From positions 1-64,000 of the forward strand of contig JAHISQ010000031.1 in NCBI GenBank assembly GCA_018818125.1: 64,000 nucleotides of DNA, in the 5' to 3' direction. Source of the stretch: Candidatus Rifleibacteriota bacterium (lineage in GTDB: Bacteria; Muiribacteriota; Ozemobacteria; Ozemobacterales; Ozemobacteraceae). Under the pieces are notes generated by a model, which had not been told where the DNA came from, ran no database searches, and saw only the letters and a list, made by a program, of their open reading frames with translations. The translations under genes were made by a program, and so were the position numbers. Positions 26,689 to 35,483 of the stretch are shown here, in pieces. The first letter of the stretch is position 1, and every line of letters begins with the position of its first letter.

Positions 26689-27537
26689 ATGAAAACAAGA
26701 ACAGAATGGCGACTTTGGTCTTATGGGATACGACTCGCCTTTGTATTGCTCTTCGGTCTTGGACTGACTCAAACCGCCTGGGCATGGGGTGAAACAGGGC
26801 ATCGTCTCATCGCCAGAATCGCTGAAAAGATGATTACCCCTTCTACAAGAGAAGAGATTGGTCGCATCCTGAAAGGAAAATCCATGGCAGAAGTAGCTCT
26901 TTGGGCAGACCAGATAAAGAAAGAACGCCCAGAAACAGCGGTCTGGCACTATGTTAAGTTTTCTTCGGCAAGAGAGTGGGAAGAAAGCACTCCAGAATTG
27001 GGTGGTTCCAGCGTCTTGTCGGCGCTGTCGCATCTTACAGATCAGCTGCAAAATTCTGGGGTATCCGATTCTGAGCGCCGCGAAGCTCTCATGTTCGTAA
27101 TTCACCTGGTCGGCGATCTTAATCAGCCGATGCATTGCGCTCCTGATGGAGATTTTGGCGGCAACACAGTTGCTGTATCATTCTTTGAGAAAGAAACGAA
27201 CCTTCACAAAGTTTGGGATTCTTGCCTTCTCGACGAGCTTCAGGGCAGCGAAAACGAGAAATTAGCCGCACTTGAACACGTCTGGGGTGCAATTACTGAA
27301 AGTGAACGCAAAAGCGCTGATTTCACCAGTTGGGCAGCAGAAAGCAATCAGGTAGCGCGGTGGCATGCCTATATCCTTCCCGAAAACCACCAACTCGGCG
27401 ATAGCTATGTGCGAAATAATCTTCGTTCCTGTTCCCGCCAAATATGGTTATCAGGAATCAGGCTTGCCAACCTTCTCAATTCGATTTTGAACAGAGTCGA
27501 CGAAGTTCACCTCACAGCATCAGTTCACTCAGACTGA
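26689..27537 (+). CDS. Exported S1/P1-type zinc nuclease
   Basis: From ATG 26689 the product is 282 residues, with GGAGG 6 nt upstream. The signal peptide ends in AWA so that the mature protein would start with Trp33. In the S1/P1 family the N-terminal Trp is itself a zinc ligand. Other ligands are visible: His38 in GETGHR, Asp in WAD, His in WHYV, His and Asp in HLVGDLNQPMH, and His and Asp in HKVWD. The enzyme would degrade single-stranded DNA and RNA outside the cytoplasm, for phosphate or nucleoside salvage. Its 3' end overlaps the convergent membrane protein gene by 13 bp. Confidence 0.93.
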   Translation: MKTRTEWRLWSYGIRLAFVLLFGLGLTQTAWAWGETGHRLIARIAEKMITPSTREEIGRILKGKSMAEVALWADQIKKERPETAVWHYVKFSSAREWEESTPELGGSSVLSALSHLTDQLQNSGVSDSERREALMFVIHLVGDLNQPMHCAPDGDFGGNTVAVSFFEKETNLHKVWDSCLLDELQGSENEKLAALEHVWGAITESERKSADFTSWAAESNQVARWHAYILPENHQLGDSYVRNNLRSCSRQIWLSGIRLANLLNSILNRVDEVHLTASVHSD

Positions 27538-28220
27538 ATGCCTTCGGCCGGTTTGCGCGTCTTAAAAAACAACGCCAGCAGAACCATGGCAGTGAGGAAA
27601 AAAAACACCGTTAAGCCGACCACGAAAAAACCAAGTTCCCCTCCACGAAGCTCTGAACGTGGCTTCAGGCCGGTTACCCTGAGAAGCGCGGCGAGATATT
27701 CCGGGGTTGTTCCATGCTGTGTGCAATAGACAATACCGTTACAGGTCAGGTCACCGTAACTGCAGTATTCGCAATTTGTTTCAGGAAGGGTTATTGGTGA
27801 CTTGAGGTATCGACTGGTGACCAGCACGCCTGATGGAGTTGTGGCATCAGCATGCCGCAAAGTTGCCAATGCATTGCCTTTATCCATGTTATACATTTCC
27901 ACGGCTCCGGCAATCACGCGCTGATTAGCGTGGCAGACTTTGCCACGGGCAGACGCATAGGTGATTCTGAAACCAAGAATTTTTTCTCGCCAGAACCGGC
28001 CCAGCCATTCTCCTACGCTTAATGTATGGGTTACCGGCATAGGAGGGTTAACAATGGCATCTGGCACCGATCCGGCTGTTTTGACCAGTTCGCGCATCTG
28101 GAACTCTGCTTCTTCATCAGCCTGTGCGGGCAAGTGCTGAAGTAGAATGAGCGAGGCAACAAACATAAGAACAACAGGCCAGATTGTTTTCAGTTTCTTA
28201 TAAGGCTTTTGTGTTGTCAT
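27525..28220 (-). CDS. Membrane-anchored protein with a pseudopilin-like middle domain
   Basis: This 231-residue protein has a hydrophobic N-terminus (about 12-33) and a C-terminal TM (about 197-219). The middle part (about 90-175) reads KVCHANQRVIAGAVEMYNMD, then a YLKSP strand, then CEYCSYGDLTCNG and CTQHGT. This resembles the C-terminal half of type IV pseudopilins, but the processed prepilin leader (G/A then FTLIE) is missing. It may be a pilin-like domain recycled into a membrane protein. The gene tail-overlaps the nuclease gene. The family is not recognised with certainty. Confidence 0.7.
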   Translation of the reverse strand: MTTQKPYKKLKTIWPVVLMFVASLILLQHLPAQADEEAEFQMRELVKTAGSVPDAIVNPPMPVTHTLSVGEWLGRFWREKILGFRITYASARGKVCHANQRVIAGAVEMYNMDKGNALATLRHADATTPSGVLVTSRYLKSPITLPETNCEYCSYGDLTCNGIVYCTQHGTTPEYLAALLRVTGLKPRSELRGGELGFFVVGLTVFFFLTAMVLLALFFKTRKPAEGIQSE

Positions 28221-28401
28221 TTTCTACCTGATTGTGCGTATTACAATGAAAACACTACCAGAAGCAATAAAGATCAGCATATTATTAACACACCTTGTTC
28301 GATTGCAAGATTTTTCCGCTCAATAGCATTTCCAATTCAAATATCTTACAATAAACACAGAAAGCTTATTCTTAAAAAATCCTGAAAAACAGCGAAAAGA
28401 T

Positions 28402-29145
28402 ATGAAAAGAGCCTTGGCCTTGCTTGCCCTGGTATTCACCGAAAAAGAAGTCAGTGCATGCGGAAAATGTGTGTTTGCAATTGCTGACAGGCTTTTTCCA
28501 CCAGTTTATTTTTGGAGTTTAATAATACTTGTCGCTTTTTTTTCAGCTTCAATCCTTGCTTCGACAAGCAAAGTCAAGTTGACGGGCATTCCTGGAATAC
28601 TAAAAGCTTTGGTGTTGATTGCCTTTTGCTCAATTATGGGAATTGCATTCTTTGGCCCTTTTTTAATTCTACCTCTGGCGATTCCCACTACTCTTGCCTT
28701 TTTCCGATCATTCTTAAGCTCAGGAGTTGAAGCATATGGAAAAAAAGTCTGCCTTAAACTCCGGATACTTGGCCTGGTAACAATTCTGGCGATGATCTCA
28801 GCAGTCTACCAAGGCTTTCGAATCTATGAAAATCGCACGGACGCCCAATATATAGTTCAATGGCAGGGAACCGGAACAGCCATGGCAATGCTTAAACAGC
28901 TACAACAGCTAGAACCAGCAAGCCTTGCGGACTATCGCTATATTTTGAAGCACGCAAAAGGGATTGTACTAAGAAATGCTGCAGAAAGAGTTTCAATTAT
29001 CGGAGACCCGAAAATCGACATAAGAAACCTTGAAGAAGCCATTGACCGCACTCGTCGGCTTTCCAGCGATCAATTTGTGGTTCAAGGTCTTGAAGAATCT
29101 TTACGAGTCCTGAAATTACAAGTAGATGCACCAAAACAAGAGTGA
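28402..29145 (+). CDS. Polytopic membrane protein of unknown function
   Basis: This 247-residue protein has an N-terminal hydrophobic stretch followed by a CGKC pair, then three further TM segments (about 35-55, 65-95 and 122-140). A soluble helical domain ends it (about 150-247). The CGKC could bind a metal or form a disulphide. No family is recognised. The ATG 28402 is preceded by AGCGAAAAGAT, a weak ribosome binding site. Confidence 0.65.
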   Translation: MKRALALLALVFTEKEVSACGKCVFAIADRLFPPVYFWSLIILVAFFSASILASTSKVKLTGIPGILKALVLIAFCSIMGIAFFGPFLILPLAIPTTLAFFRSFLSSGVEAYGKKVCLKLRILGLVTILAMISAVYQGFRIYENRTDAQYIVQWQGTGTAMAMLKQLQQLEPASLADYRYILKHAKGIVLRNAAERVSIIGDPKIDIRNLEEAIDRTRRLSSDQFVVQGLEESLRVLKLQVDAPKQE

Positions 29146-29290
29146 GTTTTGTTTATGAGAAATTTTCGGACGAGAAAATAACTTGATATAGATCGCTACC
29201 AATGCGCATCATGAGGAAGTGAAGTGGTGACTGGATAAATAATGATACAGTGTAAAAATTACTTTTTTGCTGAAACAAGGAGAGTGAATC

Positions 29291-30352
29291 GTGAAGCTGA
29301 AATTTCTGGTGTTTGTGTGGCTTTTTTTAGCGGCATTGCCACTGCTGGCCGAGCTTCCCGCAAATGCGGCGTTTCATGACGAGAGCATTGACCTTACTTT
29401 CCCGCCCAGACTCTCCGGTCTCGATTTTGCGGAAAAAGAGGCCTACCCGGTGCCAGAACTTGGATACAGTGTCAGATATGTCTTGTCTAACCTGATAAAG
29501 CTGGATATTTACGTTTACGATAAGGGTTTGCCGAATATCTCTGGTGGAGACTCATCTGCCGTAGTGATTGATGAATTTTCACAAACAGTAAATGCCCTTG
29601 AGGTTCTGGAGGATATGGGCAAAATCAAAAACCTGAAAAGCCTGGACGAAGGAATTCGAGAACTGAAAGGCAAAGGCGGAACCAATGTATTCCTGTGGGC
29701 CAGACATACCTACGATCAATGCCACGAGGAAGGGGTTGAGAGTTCGGATCACCGCATTTCTGAATCCTACCTGACCGGATTTCGGAACAGGTTTCTGAAA
29801 TTACGAATCACTTACAAAGAATCAGCTCCTGATGGGGAAAGATTAACCAAAGAGGCCATTGAGGCCTTCGGCCTCCTTTTATCCGGTTCAACGCCAGACA
29901 ACACGCCAGGCAACACCGCTGACAAAGATGAACCCCAGTTAGCGATTGTTATTGATGACTCCCTTAAAGACGGCGATCCGAGAATCATTGCTGCCTGGAT
30001 GGCTTATGCAGCAGCTCTTTCGGACTGGGTTGAGTCTAATCCTGAGCAGATCAAGGATAATTCCCACAAGAAAACCTTTGAGGAAGAAGTCGCGGCGCGG
30101 GAAATGCTGGTAGATACCTGGAAGGAAATGAGAGTTGAAGCGCCGGGAACCGGAGACACATACCTGGACGAGCTTACCCAGGTCAAAAACAGCGGTTTTA
30201 TGCGAGAGTATGTAAGAAAATTCCTGGCCCAGGACGACTGGAAATCCCCCGGCAAACTTCGAGCTAAAGAGTTCCATTCCTGGAGCAAAAAGAACATCCC
30301 TGGTCATCAGGCTCAAACCCTCGCCAGCTTCCGGATAGTTTTTTCCAGGTGA
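29291..30352 (+). CDS. Exported protein of unknown function, GTG start
   Basis: This 353-residue protein starts at GTG 29291, with AAGGAGAG about 8 nt upstream, and has a signal peptide (1-20, cut near LLA). An N-terminal mixed domain (about 25-200) has beta strands around YVLSNLIKLDIYVYDKG and ends with FLKLRITYKES. A Thr/Pro linker (about 205-220) leads to a C-terminal helical domain (about 235-353). No catalytic motif is visible. The gene converges on the methyltransferase gene. Confidence 0.72.
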   Translation: MKLKFLVFVWLFLAALPLLAELPANAAFHDESIDLTFPPRLSGLDFAEKEAYPVPELGYSVRYVLSNLIKLDIYVYDKGLPNISGGDSSAVVIDEFSQTVNALEVLEDMGKIKNLKSLDEGIRELKGKGGTNVFLWARHTYDQCHEEGVESSDHRISESYLTGFRNRFLKLRITYKESAPDGERLTKEAIEAFGLLLSGSTPDNTPGNTADKDEPQLAIVIDDSLKDGDPRIIAAWMAYAAALSDWVESNPEQIKDNSHKKTFEEEVAAREMLVDTWKEMRVEAPGTGDTYLDELTQVKNSGFMREYVRKFLAQDDWKSPGKLRAKEFHSWSKKNIPGHQAQTLASFRIVFSR

Positions 30353-30373
30353 AATTTTCACCAGACCATTCCA

Positions 30374-31177
30374 TCATGCCGATTTCAGGCGGGCAAAGAA
30401 CAGAACAGCATCCCATGGGCGAATTAACTTGTTGCCATACCTGGCAATTACAGCAGAAAGCTCGGCGAAAAGCTTTTCTCTCTGATCAGCCGGCAAAAGA
30501 ATGTGATCAGAATAGGTCATGTGCAGTTCTATAAATTCCTGTGCCGTGAAAGTCTTTGACCATGGAAAATGATGGATTGTCAGCTCGCCAAACAAGCCAG
30601 TTTGATTAATCTGTTGACGGCGTTTCTCAATTGTTTCGTCAAATTCACAATTAAAGCGCTTTTCTGCTATTGACGGAGCGCAGCATAGATATGCTTTTTC
30701 TATATCTGTCCATATCGGGTCGTCATTACCTGGAAACATGTTCCAGAACAGTGCCATACAGCCATTGGGGCGTAACAGTCGTGCTACTTTAGGAAAGCCG
30801 ACTTCCGGGTTGACCCAGTGAAAAGCACTGCCACTATAGATCAGGTCAAATTTTCGATCAGCTGCATCCCAGTCTTCAAAATTTCCGCCTTCGAGAGATA
30901 AATCAGCAGGTTGCTTCAGAGATTTCCAGGCAACTGACCGCAGTTGATCGCCTGGCTCATTTCCAACAATCCTGAAACCGCGGTTTAAAAACAGGCGGGT
31001 TGCCTGTCCCGGCCCAACCCCAATTTCAAGAAGATCAGCGCCAGGTCTTAATAAAGCCAGTTGCTCAATACTATCACGAAGCGCGTCGGGGTAACCGGGG
31101 CGAAAACGTTCGTATTCTTCGGCAACCTTATTAAAAGCCTCGGCTCGTTCCGTATTTAAATGCATGTTGAGTTCCAT
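30374..31177 (-). CDS. Class I SAM-dependent methyltransferase (type 11 like)
   Basis: This 267-residue protein has the SAM-binding motif LLEIGVGPGQATRLF (motif I) with the acidic Glu at the end of strand 2 in GNEPG. FDLIYSGSAFHWV corresponds to motif II/III. This places it in the UbiE/BioC-like methyltransferase group. It has no signal peptide, so it is cytoplasmic. The acceptor cannot be told from the sequence. GAGG lies about 13 nt before the ATG; a second in-frame ATG four codons later is an alternative. Confidence 0.88.
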   Translation of the reverse strand: MELNMHLNTERAEAFNKVAEEYERFRPGYPDALRDSIEQLALLRPGADLLEIGVGPGQATRLFLNRGFRIVGNEPGDQLRSVAWKSLKQPADLSLEGGNFEDWDAADRKFDLIYSGSAFHWVNPEVGFPKVARLLRPNGCMALFWNMFPGNDDPIWTDIEKAYLCCAPSIAEKRFNCEFDETIEKRRQQINQTGLFGELTIHHFPWSKTFTAQEFIELHMTYSDHILLPADQREKLFAELSAVIARYGNKLIRPWDAVLFFARLKSA

Positions 31178-31434
31178 AAATATTCTCTGCCTCTTTTTTT
31201 ACGATTCTAAGCCAGGTACTTTCTAAATTCAAGGCGATGGGCAGAGTCTTTAAAATATTTTCTTTGTTTGCGAGCCAGCAATCTGAAGGTTCTTTTTGCA
31301 AGCTATCTTTTTCGCTTTTTTAGCAAAAAACCTTTTTCTTGGCGGATTGCAGCAAAAGTGGCGACATCATTCTTGTAATAAAGCAACAAAGTTATAGCAA
31401 AATCTCGAAATCTTATTTTTTTCAGGAGCTTATA

Positions 31435-31590
31435 ATGAATGGCAATATGAACAAATGGACTGAATTTTCAAACGAAGAATTACAGACTGTTTTCAAAAGC
31501 AACATGGAAAAATTCAATACTCGCTATCAGAAAATTTATGAAGAAACCATTGAAGCAATTACTCCCAAGACCATGAGCGCAAATTTGTAA
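31435..31590 (+). CDS. Small soluble protein of 51 residues
   Basis: AGGAGC lies 7 nt before ATG 31435. The product is MNGNMNKWTEFSNEELQTVF and so on: polar, helical and without a membrane segment. It ends 19 bp before a strong terminator, so it is a single-gene unit. A short helical protein of this type could be a phasin-like or regulatory peptide, but no family is recognised. The frame is open 96 nt further upstream, without a ribosome binding site. Confidence 0.6.
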   Translation: MNGNMNKWTEFSNEELQTVFKSNMEKFNTRYQKIYEETIEAITPKTMSANL

Positions 31591-31608
31591 GATTCCTTTT
31601 CTTTAACA

Positions 31609-31652
31609 CAACCGGGGTTGTCCCCTGAGCGAGACTACCCCGGTTGCTTTTT
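31609..31652 (+). terminator. Factor-independent terminator
   Basis: The stem CAACCGGGGT/ACCCCGGTTG has an 18-nt loop and is followed by CTTTTT. Confidence 0.85.
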
Positions 31653-31833
31653 AGGCACTCTGCGCTCATGAAATCTTTCTCATTGTCACAAAATTTCTGG
31701 ATTTAGCCGGAATACTGACAAAGTCTAACTATTTCAGTGTTTTAGGCATGGTAAAAAAATGTGTTACTATCTTGCGAGGTAACACGTTAAATTATTGTCA
31801 TCAGAATTGCTGATACATGCTTAAGGAGTAGTT

Positions 31834-32955
31834 ATGACAAAGCTTAAAAAAATGTTTGTGATGCTACTATTGGCTAGCTCTGTTTTTATGACAGGCTGTG
31901 ATGCCACTCAGATCACAGAAATGATTGGTAAGATTGCTACGGGTGTGCAACAAGCCATGCCTGCTATTAGAAGCGTTGTTGATGCCTTTTCAAATATATT
32001 TGGTAACGACACTGCCTCTGCTTCTGCCACTGTTGCTATTACTGGCACTGCCTCAGCTACTGTTGCTATTGCTGCCACTGCCACTGCCACTGCCATTGTT
32101 GAAACAAATTTGACAGCTATAGCAAATGTTTTAACCACTGATCCGAATGAGGAAGATATCGGCGCAACGACTGGGCAAAGCGGGACAGATACTGAGTTAA
32201 CAGCAACGACTGGACAAAGTGGTACAGATACTGAGTCAACAGCAACGACTGGACAAAGCGGGACAGATACTGAGTCAACAGCAACGACTGGACAAAGCGA
32301 AACAGATGTGGGAACAACGGCAACGACAGATCAGTCTGCTCTTGGGCAAGAGCAAGAATACCAAATGTTAGCCGCCAGCTACAAGGAATCCTATGACAAG
32401 GTTGGTAATGTAACAACTGCTGCCGGTGCTGCTGACATTAAGGCCAATTATGGAATCACCCTCATCAATGGTAAACAGTGGGAGAATAGCTGGTTTACAT
32501 TGACGCCTTCGAGCTGGACCAGCCAACATACTACTGCTCTCGCTGCCGCGTTGTCTGCAATGCCAGAGGGTTTCCGGAAATGCACTACGGGTATTGCAAT
32601 GCAGAATTCCATCACTGCTAAGGATGATGGAAGTGGCTATGGAGGCTTGGGCGGTGATCCAATAATGATAGCTGCATCGAAAATTGGTCCTGGTGGTTAT
32701 ACAAACATGGCTGCATTGATTTCTCATGAGATGGCACACCAGTTCCAGGCAAAGAATCCTAATGTGGCAAGAGGATGGGCCCGAGAATTCTGGCCGAATG
32801 GTAAACAGACAAGGTCTTCAGTCACAGATTACGGTAATACAGATTTCATGGAGGATATGGCTGAAAGCGTTTCCTGGTATTTTACAAACCCAGATGGCTT
32901 GAAATATAAGGATCTCGCTCGCTATGAATTTATTAGGAGCTTTATTTGGAAATAA
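31834..32955 (+). CDS. HExxH lipoprotein with a low-complexity linker, copy 1
   Basis: This 373-residue protein has a lipoprotein signal (MTGC). A helical segment (about 25-55) and a Thr/Ser/Ala linker with tandem repeats (about 58-180) follow, then a C-terminal domain (about 195-373). That domain has HEMAHQF (His298, Glu299, His302) and, about 35 residues later, SVTDYGNTDFMEDMAE. HExxH followed by an EDxAE glutamate is the gluzincin zinc-site pattern, so it is likely a metallopeptidase. Copy 2 lies at 40758 and shares the promoter region, signal and catalytic domain but has a shorter linker. AAGGAG precedes the ATG. The target is unknown. Confidence 0.82.
   Translation: MTKLKKMFVMLLLASSVFMTGCDATQITEMIGKIATGVQQAMPAIRSVVDAFSNIFGNDTASASATVAITGTASATVAIAATATATAIVETNLTAIANVLTTDPNEEDIGATTGQSGTDTELTATTGQSGTDTESTATTGQSGTDTESTATTGQSETDVGTTATTDQSALGQEQEYQMLAASYKESYDKVGNVTTAAGAADIKANYGITLINGKQWENSWFTLTPSSWTSQHTTALAAALSAMPEGFRKCTTGIAMQNSITAKDDGSGYGGLGGDPIMIAASKIGPGGYTNMAALISHEMAHQFQAKNPNVARGWAREFWPNGKQTRSSVTDYGNTDFMEDMAESVSWYFTNPDGLKYKDLARYEFIRSFIWK
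32164..32319 (+). repeat. Four 39-bp tandem repeats in the lipoprotein linker
   Basis: Four consecutive 39-bp units encode 13-residue repeats with the core TGQSGTDTES. A fifth, degenerate unit follows. The frame is kept, so copy number can change without breaking the protein. Copy 2 of this gene lacks the repeat. Confidence 0.92.
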
Positions 32956-32969
32956 TGAAGAGATCAAAA

Positions 32970-33267
32970 ATGCTTCTGGCACCAAAAACATACTAACAAT
33001 TGAAAAGGTGTTTAAGTGAACATTGTAAGGGAATGCCCCACTTGAATTCATAACTGTGGGCAGCAGGGAACATGTTGTGCTTGATCATCCTTCTTTCCCG
33101 GTAAAAGGCGAACGTGTTCTACTTTTTCTGGCAAAGAATAACGAAGGAACTTGGTATCTGAAGAGTGGCGTTCAGTGCCTATGCCCACTGGAATCAGGAA
33201 CCGACAAAACTCTTGGTGTGGATTATAACCTTCGATAGAACAGATTGAAGAGGAACTGGTTAGATAA
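32970..33267 (+). pseudogene. Decayed copy of the 41666 small secreted protein gene
   Basis: The start region (an AGATCAAAAATG context matching AGACCAAAAATG at 41666) and the tail (GERVLLFLAKNNEGTWYLK, PLESGTDKTLG and, in a shifted frame, IEQIEEELVR) are clearly homologous to the intact gene at 41666. About 155 nt encoding the signal peptide and first domain have been deleted. There is an in-frame TGA in the FKxTL region, and a frameshift lies near 33232. It directly follows the copy 1 lipoprotein, as the intact gene follows copy 2. Confidence 0.9.
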
Positions 33268-33315
33268 GAGCAGATTTTTTCGTTCTGGTTAAATTGCAAG
33301 GTTTGCTCATTACCG

Positions 33316-33354
33316 CCGGCGTTGCCGCTTTATGACAACGCCGGTTGGGTTTTT
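33316..33354 (+). terminator. Factor-independent terminator
   Basis: The stem CCGGCGTTG/CAACGCCGG has an 11-nt loop and ends in TTGGGTTTTT. Confidence 0.85.
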
Positions 33355-33534
33355 AGGCGAATCTTGTGTCTCTCTCCCAAAGCGCATTATCTAATCACTG
33401 TTTCGGTCATGTTGACTGCGTTACTATGACTGAATTGCAATTGTTTTATTATGGCTTTTGATTGTTGAAAGCAAGACAAGCAAATATCTGGTTTTTCTTA
33501 TGACCACAAAGTATGTTTAACTAGCTAAACAATT

Positions 33535-33542
33535 GGGGGGGG
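33535..33542 (+). promoter_or_regulatory. G8 homopolymer at the ribosome binding site
   Basis: Eight consecutive G form the Shine-Dalgarno region, 5 nt before the start codon of the clan-A glycosidase. Length changes in such a tract would alter spacing and translation. This is inference only. Confidence 0.5.
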
Positions 33543-33547
33543 ATTTT

Positions 33548-35362
33548 ATGGTCAGCATTTCAAATATTCCAGCAAAATGGAATTTGCTTTTTATTGTTTC
33601 TATCTTATTTCTGCTTTCTTCACCGACAGTCTTTCCAGGTTTTGCTCAAAGGCAGATTAGAAACATAGATGAAAAATTGCTTGATCGGGTGAGAAAAGAA
33701 GTTAAGGAAAGCCCAACCAATCAGAAAAATATGATTGAAAGACACAAAATCCTTATGGGATGGGCTCATAAGCTCCTTCAAGAAGGAGTAAACATTGAAA
33801 AGGCTTTTCCAAGAGAAGAAGCTATGAAGCTTATGCAAATGGCTAAAAATGGCAATACCAATGAGGCGTGTTCGAGAATTGATGAAGCTTTCAAAAGTCT
33901 CGAAGGAATTCTGACTTCTAAAAGCAAAAAAATACAGGCTCCAAGCCAACCCCGGCTTGATCCTGTCGAAACTGCAATCAAAACTAATGCCAGCAAAGTT
34001 AAGATTCTGAATGCTATGCCAATTGGCCAGAGTGGCGCAAAAATAGCTGGAACTCCAGATTTCGGTGAGGATATTCGAAATAGCGAAAATGGAAAAATTG
34101 TTTTAAAACTTACAGATGAGCCAACCTGGATAATCGAAGGAAATTTGCCGAAAGAAAAATGTCTTTCAGCAGATGATTCTCCATTTGGCTTTCATCCCGC
34201 ATCCATAAAAAGTGGGCAGTTCCGACAGATAAATGATTATAGCTGTGCTGAAGATATTGGCGTTACATGGGATCGCGATGGACTTTACCTGGCGTGGGTA
34301 TTGGTTCAACCTGTTCTTAATGAAGATTGCAACTGGAACATGTTTGATTCGTATTTCAAGAATTTACCTCGTAACTTCAAGCCTTTAAAAAACATAACTG
34401 TTGCACATGACGGAATGGTAAAAGTTGCGGGTCGAAGAGAGATGCCAGGAAAAAGCAAAAGAAGAGAAGTTGATGTTTCACAGCATCTGGATGGCACTTC
34501 ATATCGCCCTAAGGATGCTGAAGCCTATAGCAAATGGGTTAAAGCCGCAGTTGAGCGTTATGATGGTGATGGAACAGATGACATGCCGGGTTTGCAGATA
34601 GCTGCAAAGCACTGGCAAGTTGATAATGAGCCCCCAAGACTGAGAGAGGGATACACCGATCTGGTTCTTATCACAAGCAAAGCGATAAAAGAAGCAGATC
34701 CAGAAGCCAAAGTGTTGATTGGTGGCCTTCAGCTGCCATGTGGACAAGAGCGGATGATTAGTAATTATCATCGAACTCAGGCTCCATTGATTAAAGAACT
34801 TAACGGAAAAGGAATCGATATAGTCGATTATCACTGGTTTGGACAAAAGGGTGAATGGAAGATGCTTCCAGAGGCAATGAGAACTGTTCTTAACGATTTA
34901 AAAAAATATGGATTCCCCGACATATCGATCTGGTTCACTGAAATGGGCACTTACAGCGGATTGCCGGCAGCAATGCAAAATGGCGATCTGCCATTTCAAA
35001 GTGAGCGGGAACAAGCGGCTGAAATGGTAAAAAGATACGTCGTTGCTCTTTCTGAAAGGGTTGAAAAAATCTTCTGGGCCTGGGGCATGAAAGAAGGTTT
35101 TATAAATGAAAACGATAACGATTTCTTCGATAATACCGGTTTTATCTATGATGGAAACGGCCCGAATGACCCAGGCGAAGGTACAAAAAAACTAATCTAT
35201 TTTACTCACAGAAATATGTCCAGTCTGTTGCAATATTGGGACGGAAAAGCTCCGAAAAAACTTGAAACTGAAAAGAACGTGTTTGCTTATCGTTTTAATT
35301 TTAAAAATGCTGCTGACAGCGGAATAATAGTTGCCTGGGTAGACGAAAATCCGGAGATGTGA
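33548..35362 (+). CDS. Exported clan-A glycoside hydrolase-like protein
   Basis: From ATG 33548 the product is 604 residues, with a signal peptide (about 1-32) and a helical N-terminal region (about 40-125). A TIM-barrel domain follows (about 210-580). Glu361 in WQVDNEP and Glu465 in WFTEMGTYS sit on strands 4 and 7, the acid/base and nucleophile positions of clan GH-A. Their spacing of 104 residues fits. The specific family and substrate are not recognised. The ribosome binding site is a run of eight G ending 5 nt before the ATG. Export suggests polysaccharide breakdown outside the cell. Confidence 0.8.
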   Translation: MVSISNIPAKWNLLFIVSILFLLSSPTVFPGFAQRQIRNIDEKLLDRVRKEVKESPTNQKNMIERHKILMGWAHKLLQEGVNIEKAFPREEAMKLMQMAKNGNTNEACSRIDEAFKSLEGILTSKSKKIQAPSQPRLDPVETAIKTNASKVKILNAMPIGQSGAKIAGTPDFGEDIRNSENGKIVLKLTDEPTWIIEGNLPKEKCLSADDSPFGFHPASIKSGQFRQINDYSCAEDIGVTWDRDGLYLAWVLVQPVLNEDCNWNMFDSYFKNLPRNFKPLKNITVAHDGMVKVAGRREMPGKSKRREVDVSQHLDGTSYRPKDAEAYSKWVKAAVERYDGDGTDDMPGLQIAAKHWQVDNEPPRLREGYTDLVLITSKAIKEADPEAKVLIGGLQLPCGQERMISNYHRTQAPLIKELNGKGIDIVDYHWFGQKGEWKMLPEAMRTVLNDLKKYGFPDISIWFTEMGTYSGLPAAMQNGDLPFQSEREQAAEMVKRYVVALSERVEKIFWAWGMKEGFINENDNDFFDNTGFIYDGNGPNDPGEGTKKLIYFTHRNMSSLLQYWDGKAPKKLETEKNVFAYRFNFKNAADSGIIVAWVDENPEM

Positions 35363-35483
35363 TTACGAGATTGTTTTCTATGATCCCTGTAAGCCTTATT
35401 TAAAGATTCAAAAGAGCTTTTTTGCCGGATTTGCGGTATATTTGAGACCGTCAAAAAGTCAGCTTTAAATAACAGGCGTTGCT

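Noticed and set aside
31260..31372. Imperfect AT-rich inverted repeat (GCAATC ... GATTGC with GGTT-T5-GC ... GCAAAAAACC inside)
   Set aside because: Pairing is imperfect and mostly T/A; chance in an AT-rich gap is likely, so it is not called as an RNA or operator.
32164..32319. Regular repeats that could suggest a CRISPR array
   Set aside because: The units are contiguous 39-bp coding repeats in frame, without unique spacers and without cas genes.
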